Counted from the first letter of the stretch, positions 1 to 6,735 are shown. The stretch: DNA of 10,509 nt from DATJLY01 sp035518375 (GCA_035518375.1 DATIXQ010000105.1:1-10509); one strand, 5' to 3'. The notes: generated by a model not told the origin, from the letters alone. Program-made: numbers and translations.

Positions 1-1921
1 CCTCCGTCTCCTGCTGGATGCGCTGCATGATCGCCGTCACGTCCGTGGAGCGATCGTCCTTGGGCTTCAGGTTGATGAGGACACGGCCGCTATTCAGGGT
101 GGTGTTGGTGCCGTCGACGCCGATATAGGAGGAGAGGCTCACGACGTCGGGGTCTTTCAGGATCGCCGTGGCGAGCGCCTCCTGCTCCTGCGCCATGGAT
201 GCGTAGGAGATCGTCTGCGCGGCCTGGGTGATGCCCTGGATTAGACCGGTGTCCTGGACGGGGAAGAAGCCCTTGGGAATGACGACATAGAGAAGGACGG
301 TGAGGACCAGCGTGCCCACAGCAACGAGGAGCGTGGCAGCTTGGCGCTCGAGCACCCACGTGAGCGCGCGGCCGTAGGATTCGATGAGCGCCTCGAAGCG
401 CAGCTGTGCCCAGCGCTGAAAGCGGGTCTCCTTGGTCTCGGCGGGCGGCCGCAGGAGCTTCGCGCACGCCATAGGCACGACAGTGAGCGAGACCACGGCC
501 GAGATGAGGATCGTCACCGACAGCGTGATCGCGAACTCGCGGAAGAGCCGTCCAACCACGTCGCCCATGAAAAGAAGCGGAATGAGGACGGCGATCAGCG
601 AGATGGTGAGCGAGATGATGGTGAAGCCCACCTGCTCGGATCCTTTGAGCGCAGCGGCGAGCGGGGCTTCGCCCTCCTCGATGTAGCGGGCGATGTTCTC
701 GATCATGACGATCGCATCGTCGACCACGAAGCCCGAGGCGATGGTGAGCGCCATGAGCGACAGGTTGTTGAGGCTGAATCCGAGGAGATACATGGCGCCG
801 AATGTGCCGACGATCGAGAGCGGCACCGAAAGGCTCGGGATGAGCGTCGCGCGCGTGCTGCGCAGGAAGACGAAGATGACGAGCACGACGAGCACGACCG
901 CAAGCGAGAGCTCGAACTCGACGTCGTGCACCGAGGCGCGGATCGTCGTGGTGCGGTCGGTCAGCACCGCGAGATCGACATCGGCCGGAAGCGCCGACTG
1001 GAATTGCGGCAGGAGCGCTTTGATATTGTCGACGACCTGGATGACGTTGGCGCCAGGCTGACGCTGGATGTTGAGGATCACCGCGGGCGTCGTGTTGGAC
1101 CAGCCTGTAAGACGCGTATTCTCGGACGACTGCACCGCCCTCGCCACGTCCTTCAACCGCACCGGGTTGCCGTTCTTGTAGGCAACGACGAGGTTCATGT
1201 ACTCGGCCGCGCTTTGCAGCTGATCATTGGCGTTGATGGCGTAAGCGCGCGTCGGGCCGTCGAAGCTGCCCTTGGGAGTGTCGGTATTGGAGTTGTTGAT
1301 CGTCGTGCGCAGGTCGTCGATGTTGAGGCCGTAGGCGGCGAGCTTGCGCGTGTCGGCCTCGATGCGCACGGCCGGACGCTGGCCGCCGTTGATCATGACG
1401 AGGCCGACGCCCGGGAGCTGCGAGATCTTTTGCGCCAGCCGCGTGTCGGCGGCGTCCTCGATCTGCGGCAACGGCATCGTCTTCGAGGTAAGCGCGAGCG
1501 TCAGGATCGGCGCGTCCGCGGGGTTGACCTTGGCGTAGATGGGCGGCGCCGGCAGGTCGGTCGGCAGAAGGTTGCCGGACGCGTTGATTGCCGCCTGCAC
1601 CTCCTGCTCGGCGATGTCGAGCGAGAGATCGAGGCTGAACTGCAGGGTGATGACCGAGGCGCCGGCCGAACTCGTCGACGACATCTGCACGAGGCCCGGC
1701 ATCTCGCCGAACTGGCGCTCCAAGGGCGCCGTCACCGAGGAAGTCATCACGTCGGGGCTGGCGCCCGGATAGAAGGTCTGCACCTGGATCGTCGGATAAT
1801 CGACCTCGGGCAGCGCCGACAGCGGCAGGAACTGGAAGGCGAGTGCGCCGACCAGCATGACCGCGACCATGAGCAGCGAGGTCGCGACCGGGCGCAGGAT
1901 GAAAAGCCGCGACGGACTCAT
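1..1921 (-). CDS. mdtB: RND multidrug efflux pump, MdtB-type inner-membrane permease (C-terminus cut by window edge)
   Basis: Proton-driven RND/HAE1 exporter subunit of the inner membrane, the partner of the MdtA adaptor encoded just upstream. My translation of 1921 down to base 1 gives 640 codons without a stop; the family is about 1040 residues, so roughly 400 C-terminal residues lie off the left edge. The N-terminus reads SRLFILRPVATSLLMVA (TM1), followed by the ALPEVDYPTI and YPGASPDVMT porter-domain motifs. TM4 carries GFVVDDAIVMIEN with the paired Asp401-Asp402 that corresponds to the AcrB proton-relay pair. GRLFREFAIT and IPKGFFPVQDTG (about 549-558) are also conserved. The many matches to my recollection of E. 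coli MdtB (for example LFMGDVVGRLF and VGVDGTN) favour MdtB over AcrB or MdtC. The start ATG at 1921 lies 36 bp after the mdtA stop; its Shine-Dalgarno is weak (AGGGA about 15 nt upstream), so translation may depend on the adaptor gene. In E. coli an mdtC follows; whether one does here cannot be seen. Confidence 0.95.
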   Translation of the reverse strand, partial: MSPSRLFILRPVATSLLMVAVMLVGALAFQFLPLSALPEVDYPTIQVQTFYPGASPDVMTSSVTAPLERQFGEMPGLVQMSSTSSAGASVITLQFSLDLSLDIAEQEVQAAINASGNLLPTDLPAPPIYAKVNPADAPILTLALTSKTMPLPQIEDAADTRLAQKISQLPGVGLVMINGGQRPAVRIEADTRKLAAYGLNIDDLRTTINNSNTDTPKGSFDGPTRAYAINANDQLQSAAEYMNLVVAYKNGNPVRLKDVARAVQSSENTRLTGWSNTTPAVILNIQRQPGANVIQVVDNIKALLPQFQSALPADVDLAVLTDRTTTIRASVHDVEFELSLAVVLVVLVIFVFLRSTRATLIPSLSVPLSIVGTFGAMYLLGFSLNNLSLMALTIASGFVVDDAIVMIENIARYIEEGEAPLAAALKGSEQVGFTIISLTISLIAVLIPLLFMGDVVGRLFREFAITLSVTILISAVVSLTVVPMACAKLLRPPAETKETRFQRWAQLRFEALIESYGRALTWVLERQAATLLVAVGTLVLTVLLYVVIPKGFFPVQDTGLIQGITQAAQTISYASMAQEQEALATAILKDPDVVSLSSYIGVDGTNTTLNSGRVLINLKPKDDRSTDVTAIMQRIQQETE

Positions 1922-1957
1922 GCGCGGAGACTCAATCCCTTTCGACGCAAGCGGAAC

Positions 1958-3367
1958 TCACTGGCCCGCTGGCTTCTGGCCGCCGCCCGTTCCCGGCGCG
2001 GGCGGTGCCGCCGGTGCTGTGCCTTGCGTAGCAGGAGCGGCCGGAGTTGTCGGGGGCGCCGTGCCTTGCGTCGCCGGTGCGGCCGGCGCCGCGCCTTGCG
2101 CGGCACCCTTGCGGCCCTGCCCCGATTTTCCGCCAGCGCCCTGCTGCGCCGGCGCGGCCGTGCCCTGCTCGGAGCGCAGCACGACCTTGGCGCCCTCGCG
2201 CAGCTTGTCGGCGCCATCGACCACGATCTTGTCGCCGGGCGAAAGCCCCTGGCTCACCGCCACGTTCTCGCCCGCTTGCGGCCCGAGCGTCACCTTCTGC
2301 ACGCTCACCGTATTATCGGGTTTGACGACATAGACGAAGGTTCCGGGCTGGCCGCGCTGCACCGCCGCGGTCGGGATCACCGCCGTCCCTTGCACCGTGT
2401 CTATAAGGAGCTCTGCGTTGACGAACTGGTTGGGAAAGAGTGCTTCGTCCGTGTTCGGGAACTCGGCCTTGAGCTTGACCGTGCCCGTCGTCGGGTCGAT
2501 GGCGCTGTCGACGGCGGAAAGCGTGCCCTCGGCGAGCTTTTGCGTATTGCTGCGATCGTAGGCCGTCACCGGCAGCTTTGCGCCGGCGGCAAGACGCTTC
2601 ATCACCTGCGGCAGCTCATCCTCCGGCAGCGTGAACACGACCGTGATCGGCTGCATCTGGGTGATGACGGCGATCGCGGTCGAGCTCGACACCTGCACGT
2701 AGTTGCCGAGATCGATCTGGCGCAGCCCGATGCGGCCGCTTACGGGCGCGACAATGCGGCAATAGCCGAGATTCAGCCGCGCATTGTCGACCAGCGCCTG
2801 GTCGAGCCTTACCGTACCTTCGTCCTGCTGCACGACATAGACCTGGTCCTCGGCCTGCTGACGCGCGATCGAGTTCTGCTCGGCCAGCTTCTGGTAGCGC
2901 GCCAGATCGATGCGCGCCTCGGCGAGCATCGCCTGATCGCGTGCGAGCTGGCCCGTGGCCTGGTCGAGCGCTGCCTGGTAGGGGCGAGGATCGATCTGCA
3001 CCAACACGTCGCCCTTCTTCACCTCCTGCCCCTCTCTGAAGGCCACGTCGACGATCTGGCCGGCGATCTGCGTCGTGACGGTCACGGTCGCGAGCGGCGT
3101 CACTGTGCCGAGCGCGTCATAGGTAACCGGGATATCGCCCTTCGCCACGGGCTGGGCGACGACCGGCATGGGCAGGCCGTTGGCGGCGAAGCGCCCGCCG
3201 GGCGCCTGCGGCGCGGGACGCGTGTGCACCCACCACGCCAGCGCCGCGAGCACGACAAGGACGAGACCGACCCAGAGATATGGACGCCGCGTCGGCGTTC
3301 GCGCCTGCTGCTGCGGCGGCTCGCCATCGCGAGATTTTCGTTCCGGGTCTACGCGCAGTTCGTCCAT
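1958..3367 (-). CDS. mdtA: RND efflux periplasmic adaptor (membrane fusion protein), MdtA-type
   Basis: Adaptor that links the RND pump to an outer-membrane channel. 469 residues: a short polar N-terminus, one uncleaved membrane anchor (about 30-47, YLWVGLVLVVLAALAWWV), first lipoyl half-motif (about 95-128, with AGQIVDVAFREGQEVKKGD), alpha-helical hairpin (about 129-200, starting DPRPYQAALDQA, typical of MdtA), second lipoyl half (IVAPVSGRIGLRQIDLGNYV, 205-224), beta-barrel and membrane-proximal domains to about 398, then an Ala/Pro/Gln/Gly-rich tail (about 400-469) with an internal repeat. I place the start at ATG 3367 (MDELRVDP). The frame stays open upstream, but that extension is Arg/Pro/Ser-rich and antisense-like and would run back through the sulfotransferase gene. 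No strong Shine-Dalgarno is seen. mdtB follows after 36 bp. The tail makes it longer than E. coli MdtA (about 415 residues). No TolC-like gene is present in the window. Confidence 0.93.
   Translation of the reverse strand: MDELRVDPERKSRDGEPPQQQARTPTRRPYLWVGLVLVVLAALAWWVHTRPAPQAPGGRFAANGLPMPVVAQPVAKGDIPVTYDALGTVTPLATVTVTTQIAGQIVDVAFREGQEVKKGDVLVQIDPRPYQAALDQATGQLARDQAMLAEARIDLARYQKLAEQNSIARQQAEDQVYVVQQDEGTVRLDQALVDNARLNLGYCRIVAPVSGRIGLRQIDLGNYVQVSSSTAIAVITQMQPITVVFTLPEDELPQVMKRLAAGAKLPVTAYDRSNTQKLAEGTLSAVDSAIDPTTGTVKLKAEFPNTDEALFPNQFVNAELLIDTVQGTAVIPTAAVQRGQPGTFVYVVKPDNTVSVQKVTLGPQAGENVAVSQGLSPGDKIVVDGADKLREGAKVVLRSEQGTAAPAQQGAGGKSGQGRKGAAQGAAPAAPATQGTAPPTTPAAPATQGTAPAAPPAPGTGGGQKPAGQ
2012..2086 (-). 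repeat. In-frame tandem repeat in the mdtA tail
   Basis: Codons 428-438 and 442-452 of the adaptor both encode PAAPATQGTAP, separated by PTT, which gives two exact 11-residue copies on a 14-residue spacing. A third degenerate Pro/Ala-rich stretch (AAPPAPG) follows. On the plus strand the DNA shows the recurring core GTGCCTTGCGT. The region is low-complexity and predicted to be disordered. It looks like slippage or duplication in a tail that is not part of the folded adaptor. Confidence 0.75.
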
Positions 3368-3443
3368 CTCGGGCCGTCGGTGGATAAAGGGGAAGACTCG
3401 CGTGGCGCAGCGCGGTGGCGACAGCATACAGGAAGTCCCGCCA

Positions 3444-3481
3444 CGCCCGGAAGCGGCCCAGACGGGCAGGAGCTTCGGGCG
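3444..3481 (-). other. Imperfect hairpin directly after the sulfotransferase stop codon
   Basis: Plus-strand arms CGCCCGGAAGC (3444-3454) and GCTTCGGGCG (3472-3481) are complementary apart from one bulged G. Inside lies a second small stem, GCCC (3456-3459) with GGGC (3464-3467). Read on the minus strand it starts one base after the TAA of the sulfotransferase gene. No U-run follows, so it may be a weak or attenuating terminator, or an mRNA-end stabiliser, between the upstream three-gene unit and mdtAB. This is sequence-level pairing only; no folding energy was calculated. Confidence 0.4.
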
Positions 3482-3482
3482 G

Positions 3483-4454
3483 TTATAGGCGGGGGGTGGG
3501 GCGCAAATCCCTGCCGGAGGCACCCGGAAGGGCAAGCGAGGCGTAAAGCGGCTCGAGCGTTTCCGCCACTTTCGCGGCGAGATCCGGCGGAAGGCGCCGC
3601 GCCTCGGGCGCGGCGGCGGCGAAGAGGCGCTCCGCCGCGTCCTTGGCGTCAAAGCACGCAACGCGCGCCATGCGGGCGATGTCGTCCGCGCCGGGCGCGA
3701 GGCCCGCAAGAGTCGCGACCTTTTCCCAAGCGGCCGCCGGCAGATCGGCATAGTCGAGCACGAGATCCGCGACGAGCTTCTGCGCCGCGCGCAGCAGGAC
3801 CGCGACGGCAGCAACAGCAAACGATTCGTCGTCCGCGGCGCCGGCCTCGAGCCCAAAGAGCGCACGCACGGCGGCGGCATCGCGACGCAGCTTCATCCAG
3901 CCAGGCGGATCAGCGAGCATCGATGCCACCACCGCTTGGGGCGCGCGCTGGAGCCACAGGATCTTTGCGGCGGGAAAGGCTTGGCGCACGCGCTCGGCAT
4001 GCGTGACGTTCCAGCTCGACAGCTTCAACACATAGTGGCGCTCGTCACCGAACCGCTTGCGGCCGAGCGCGCGTACGAGGTGCCGGAGCGCGTCAGGTGT
4101 CGCAAACTCGTTGGCGAGCAGCAACGAATTGACCGGCGCCGGCTCCGAGATCACGAGCACACCGCGCAGCTCGCCGAGAAGCCGCGACAACAAGGTCGAG
4201 CCGCAGCGCGACACGTGGAAGATAATGAGGGCGGGATCGAGAGACGGCTCGCGATCGAGCGCCTCGAGCGCATCTCGGCCGGTGCGGACGAGCGGCGCCG
4301 GATCGCGCGCGGCCCAGTGCTCGACGGTCTGATGAAGGAACGGCTCGGAAAAGCGCACGCCGCGCAAATCACCCCACTCGATCGCCAGCTCGCCCTGCGC
4401 CAGCGACAACGAGACCGGCGTCCAACCGGCGAGCGCGGCCGCCGAGCCCTCCAT
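3483..4454 (-). CDS. Sulfotransferase-like protein (PAPS-type P-loop)
   Basis: Probable cytoplasmic sulfotransferase that moves a sulfo group from PAPS to an unidentified acceptor. 323 residues, within the usual range for the family. A beta-strand and P-loop, IIFHVSRCGSTLLSRLL (about 77-93), match the 5'-phosphosulfate-binding loop of bacterial sulfotransferase-3-type proteins, in which S-R-C/S-G-S-T-L-L is typical. A second motif, ILWLQRAPQAVVASML (about 165-180), fits the 3'-phosphate-binding strand with Arg170 and Ser178, although the usual Asp/Asn after the Arg is Ala. No signal peptide or membrane segment is visible. I chose ATG 4454 (MEGSAAALAGW) because it lies 2 bp past the TAA of the dioxygenase gene; the longer open frame upstream encodes Arg/Pro-rich sequence overlapping that gene. 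The tight spacing suggests translational coupling. Acceptor specificity cannot be read from the sequence, and a non-sulfotransferase P-loop role remains possible. Confidence 0.83.
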   Translation of the reverse strand: MEGSAAALAGWTPVSLSLAQGELAIEWGDLRGVRFSEPFLHQTVEHWAARDPAPLVRTGRDALEALDREPSLDPALIIFHVSRCGSTLLSRLLGELRGVLVISEPAPVNSLLLANEFATPDALRHLVRALGRKRFGDERHYVLKLSSWNVTHAERVRQAFPAAKILWLQRAPQAVVASMLADPPGWMKLRRDAAAVRALFGLEAGAADDESFAVAAVAVLLRAAQKLVADLVLDYADLPAAAWEKVATLAGLAPGADDIARMARVACFDAKDAAERLFAAAAPEARRLPPDLAAKVAETLEPLYASLALPGASGRDLRPTPRL

Positions 4455-4456
4455 CG

Positions 4457-5578
4457 TTAGTCGCCCGCCGCGGCCGGGGTAAGAAGGTCGTGGCCGTCGG
4501 CGCGATAGGGTGCCTCGCCGGCCGCGAGCCGTTCGTTGTTGCGCGTCCGCAGCGCCGCATCGGCATCGCCGTAGAGGAACGGCAGAAAGGCATAGCGCCG
4601 GCCGCGCCGGATCGGCGTCACCTCGTGGAGCGCGCCGCACGAGAATACGATCGCGCCACCTGCGGGTGCGCGATAAGGCCGCCGGCCGAACTCGGGAAAG
4701 ACGAGGTCGCAGCCGTCATAGTCGCCGTTGAGATTGATCGAGGCGGCGAAGCGCCGATGCTCGGCACCGGCATTGAGGTTGTCGCGGTGGCGGAAGAAAT
4801 GGCCGCCGGTCGCGGCGTCGTAGCAAGAGATGATGTAGCGATCCATCCGCGTCACCGCGAACTGGAAATAGCGCGCGATCGCCGGCAGAAGGCGGCGGCG
4901 GATCTGGTCGGCGATGGCGTGCCGCACCTCGGGCACGGCGATGACAAGGTCGCGGCGCTGCTTCAGACGGTGGTCGATAAAGGTGGCGGTGCGGCCGTCG
5001 CGGTCGCGCAGGAATCCAGAATCCTCGCCGCCGACCTGGTCATATAGGCCGACGAGAAGGTCGCACAGCGCGAAGTCGAGGACGCGCGGAACGATGAGCG
5101 CGGGCGCGGTAAGCGGCACGCCGCATGACTGGTCGACCTCGGGCAGGCTTTGGAGCAGCTTCTGCACGGTCTGGGCGTGCCCGGCGGCGTGATCCCAGCC
5201 GATATTGGCGACGATGCGCAGCATCGGATCGAGCACGATCGTGCGCGGCGAGCCGCTCGCGCCATAAAGCGCGGCGATGCCGCCGTCGCGATCGGCGATG
5301 ACGGCGAGGCCCGGCCCCGCATGAAGTGCGAGCGAGGCCGGGTCGCGCGGCATCGTGGAATAGATCACCAGCACGACGAGGTGGTCGTCGGCGCCGGGCG
5401 TCGCCGCCGCCAAAAGTGGAGCGAGTTCGGCCGTCGCGCGCGGATCGTCGGGCGCGCCGGCGAAAGCGAGCACGACCCAGCGTCCGGCATCGACGTGGAG
5501 GTCGAGCAGTGTGCCGGCGAGCGTTTCCGCACTGAACCAAGGGGCGGGATCGCCAAGGAGCACGGGCTCAGCGCCCAT
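4457..5578 (-). CDS. Peroxiredoxin-like domain fused to a 2-oxoglutarate/Fe(II)-dependent dioxygenase
   Basis: Two-domain cytoplasmic protein of 373 residues. Residues about 5-145 resemble a thioredoxin-fold AhpC/TSA domain: LGDPAPWFSAETLAG at the start, RWVVLAFAGAPDDP where the catalytic helix begins, then LAVIADRDGGIAALYGA and RTIVLDPMLRIV. There is no Cys before residue 152, so the peroxidatic cysteine is missing. Residues about 165-340 match the prolyl-4-hydroxylase/PKHD-type dioxygenase fold: YIISCYDAATGGHFFRHRDN supplies the H264-x-D266 iron pair, FAASINLNGDYDGCDLVFPEFG the core strands, and LHEVTPIRRGRRYAFLPFLYG supplies the distal iron ligand His318 with Arg328 ten residues later as the likely 2-oxoglutarate contact. 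The iron triad looks intact, so hydroxylation of a protein or small molecule is likely; the substrate is unknown. ATG 5578 is preferred over ATG 5599 because of a strong purine-rich ribosome site; it overlaps the Sel1 gene by 11 bp. Confidence 0.85.
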   Translation of the reverse strand: MGAEPVLLGDPAPWFSAETLAGTLLDLHVDAGRWVVLAFAGAPDDPRATAELAPLLAAATPGADDHLVVLVIYSTMPRDPASLALHAGPGLAVIADRDGGIAALYGASGSPRTIVLDPMLRIVANIGWDHAAGHAQTVQKLLQSLPEVDQSCGVPLTAPALIVPRVLDFALCDLLVGLYDQVGGEDSGFLRDRDGRTATFIDHRLKQRRDLVIAVPEVRHAIADQIRRRLLPAIARYFQFAVTRMDRYIISCYDAATGGHFFRHRDNLNAGAEHRRFAASINLNGDYDGCDLVFPEFGRRPYRAPAGGAIVFSCGALHEVTPIRRGRRYAFLPFLYGDADAALRTRNNERLAAGEAPYRADGHDLLTPAAAGD

Positions 5579-6176
5579 CTTGCCCCTCCCCCGGCGCACG
5601 CGCCGCGAGCGCGTCGGTCGCGCGCCGCGATGTCGCCGCCATATCGAGAACCTGCTGGCGCTGCGCCTGGCTCAGATTGCGCTCGTAGACGAGCCCCTGA
5701 TTGGTGTGAGCGTGCGCGACGCCGGCTGCGGCGGCGCGACCGTAAAGGAGATAGGCCGCGACCGGGTCAGCGGACATGCCGATGCCGTGGAGCGCGCACC
5801 AGGCCAAGAGCTCGAGCGCGCGCGAGTCGCCCTCGTCGGCACGGCGGCGCAGCAGGTCGAGATCGCCGGCCGCGGGCGCGTTGCGCGCGATGTGACGCGC
5901 GGCCACCACGACCGGATCGACCGGCGGCGGTGGAGCAGCAACGGGCGGAGGCGGCGCGGCAGCGACGGGCGCGGGCGCCGATTCGGGTGCGCCCGAGTCG
6001 CTCGGAACGGGCGGCGCGATGGCCAGATCGGGCGTCGCATCGAAGCAGACGGCGCCCGGACGATCGAGGCACTGAAAACGTCCTTCGAGCGCGTAGAAGT
6101 CGGCGCGCGCCGGCGCAACGGTGCCGGCAACGAACGCCGCCACGGCGAGAAGAACGTGGCGCGAGAAGCACTTCAT
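5568..6176 (-). CDS. Exported Sel1-repeat protein with proline-rich linker
   Basis: 202-residue protein, probably periplasmic. Residues 1-25 form a Sec signal peptide: basic start MKCFSRH, hydrophobic LLAVAAFVAGTV, and an A-R-A cleavage site before Asp26. A short segment with Cys36 and Cys44, which could form a disulfide after export, is followed by a Pro/Ala-rich linker (about 54-88, with APPPPV runs). The C-terminal region (about 105-165) carries a Sel1-like alpha-helical repeat: DSRALELLAWCALHGIGMSA, then DPVAAYLLYGRAAAAGVAHAH and the start of a second unit. Sel1 repeats usually mediate protein-protein contacts; no enzymatic motif is visible. The start ATG 6176 is set by the signal peptide; the Shine-Dalgarno is weak. 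The 3' end overlaps the dioxygenase start by 11 bp, so it is likely the first gene of a unit transcribed from the divergent region shared with the HU gene. Its partner is unknown. Confidence 0.82.
   Translation of the reverse strand: MKCFSRHVLLAVAAFVAGTVAPARADFYALEGRFQCLDRPGAVCFDATPDLAIAPPVPSDSGAPESAPAPVAAAPPPPVAAPPPPVDPVVVAARHIARNAPAAGDLDLLRRRADEGDSRALELLAWCALHGIGMSADPVAAYLLYGRAAAAGVAHAHTNQGLVYERNLSQAQRQQVLDMAATSRRATDALAARAPGEGQDGR
5583..5592 (-). promoter_or_regulatory. Ribosome binding site that fixes the dioxygenase start
   Basis: The minus strand reads GGGGGAGGGGCAAG immediately before ATG 5578, so a GGAGG core sits 6 nt from the start codon. This favours ATG 5578 over the in-frame ATG at 5599, which is 7 codons upstream and has no such site. 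The motif lies within the last codons of the Sel1 gene. Confidence 0.75.
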
Positions 6177-6221
6177 GCCGATGGCATGGGCAAAACTCGT
6201 GCCACCGGAATTTGGCTCTTA

Positions 6222-6247
6222 CGCGTGCCCGCGACCTCGCGCACGCG
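6222..6247. repeat. Inverted repeat upstream of the Sel1 gene
   Basis: Perfect 7-bp arms CGCGTGC (6222-6228) and GCACGCG (6241-6247) separated by 12 bp, 46-71 bp upstream of the Sel1 start. A smaller stem, CGGCA/TGCCG (6246-6260), abuts it. It could be a regulator-binding site for the leftward unit or a leader hairpin. In GC-rich DNA arms of this length can occur by chance, so support is limited. Confidence 0.3.
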
Positions 6248-6296
6248 GCAAAAGCTGCCGGGCGCCCATTCCGAGAAGGAAAAAAACGCCGAGTTT

Positions 6297-6348
6297 ATGG
6301 GGATAAGTTGCGATTGCGATGGTGAGAAGTCCCCATTTTTGCTAGCTT
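6297..6348 (+). promoter_or_regulatory. Candidate promoter/operator region of the HU gene
   Basis: The region from about 6280 to 6350 is clearly richer in A/T than its flanks and contains an A7 run (6280-6286). It holds a tandem hexamer TTGCGATTGCGA (6308-6319), either copy of which could act as a -35 element. It is framed by a perfect 7-bp inverted repeat, ATGGGGA (6297-6303) and TCCCCAT (6330-6336). A possible -10, TAGCTT (6343-6348), is poorly spaced from either hexamer, so the exact promoter is not resolved. The position 55-105 bp before the HU start fits a promoter or operator. Confidence 0.35.
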
Positions 6349-6388
6349 GGCGCGGTTCGAGGGACCACAACAAACGCCAGAACCCCAC

Positions 6389-6397
6389 GGAAGAGAG
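6389..6397 (+). promoter_or_regulatory. Ribosome binding site of the HU gene
   Basis: GGAAGAGAG ends 5 nt before ATG 6403. It supports this start over the next in-frame ATG at 6436 (codon 12), which has no purine-rich sequence close upstream. Confidence 0.6.
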
Positions 6398-6402
6398 CCA
6401 CC

Positions 6403-6699
6403 ATGGCAACAAGCAAAGCTAGCAACACCGTCACCATGAAGCACCTCGCGGCGCAGCTCGCCGAGAACCACGAGATCGCCAAGAAGCAGGCCGACGCCAT
6501 CATGGCCGACCTCGTCACGCTCGTGACGAAGCACCTGAAGAAGGGCGACCGCATCCGCATCGGCGGTCTCGGCATCCTTCAAGTCCGCCGCCGCGCCGCC
6601 CGCATGGGCCGCAATCCCGCGACCGGCGAGCCGATCAAGATCAAGGCCAGCAAGAAGGTCGCGTTCCGCGCTTCCAAGGACCTCAAGGAAGCGATCTGA
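6403..6699 (+). CDS. HU/IHF-family nucleoid DNA-binding protein
   Basis: Small basic histone-like protein of 98 residues that dimerises and bends DNA. After an N-terminal extension of about 11 residues (MATSKASNTVT), the helical dimer domain (about 12-47) is followed by the family signature: KGDRIRIGGLGILQVRRRAA (48-67), then MGRNPATGEPIKI (68-80), in which Arg70-Asn71-Pro72 form the tip of the DNA-embracing arm and Pro72 is the intercalating proline. The C-terminus is KKVAFRASKDLKEAI. The length is slightly above the canonical 90 residues because of the N-terminal tail. It sits alone, divergent from the Sel1 gene and closed by a strong hairpin, so it is probably monocistronic. The sequence does not clearly separate HU from an IHF-like subtype; the lysine-rich GEPIKIKASKKVAF resembles HU variants I recall from Hyphomicrobiales. 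Confidence 0.93.
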   Translation: MATSKASNTVTMKHLAAQLAENHEIAKKQADAIMADLVTLVTKHLKKGDRIRIGGLGILQVRRRAARMGRNPATGEPIKIKASKKVAFRASKDLKEAI

Positions 6700-6710
6700 A
6701 CGTCCGGGCT

Positions 6711-6735
6711 TCGCGGCCTCGCCCCGAGGCCGCGG
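6711..6735 (+). terminator. GC-rich hairpin terminator after the HU gene
   Basis: Perfect 10-bp stem CGCGGCCTCG (6712-6721) / CGAGGCCGCG (6725-6734) with a CCC loop, plus one T-G pair at the base, starting 12 bp past the TGA. The downstream sequence ATCCCTTCTCC is pyrimidine-rich but lacks a clean T-run. It is therefore an intrinsic terminator with a weak U tract, or a stabilising 3' hairpin. Confidence 0.7.

Noticed and set aside
3423..3452. A possible mdtAB promoter on the minus strand (TTCCGG, 18 bp, TATGCT).
   Set aside because: The -10 is acceptable but the -35 matches the consensus at only two positions and overlaps the hairpin. It is too weak to list, although the 115-bp gap could still hold a promoter.
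3368..3880. An N-terminal extension of 171 residues to the mdtA product.
   Set aside because: The extra sequence is Arg/Ser/Pro-rich, overlaps the sulfotransferase gene in another frame, and would bury the membrane anchor far from the N-terminus. ATG 3367 gives the normal adaptor layout.
341..4006. A 3.7-kb open frame on the plus strand (1221 codons).
   Set aside because: It runs antisense through mdtB, mdtA and the sulfotransferase gene, is dominated by Arg, His, Asp and Glu without any domain motif, and is the expected by-product of G/C-ending codons in the real genes.
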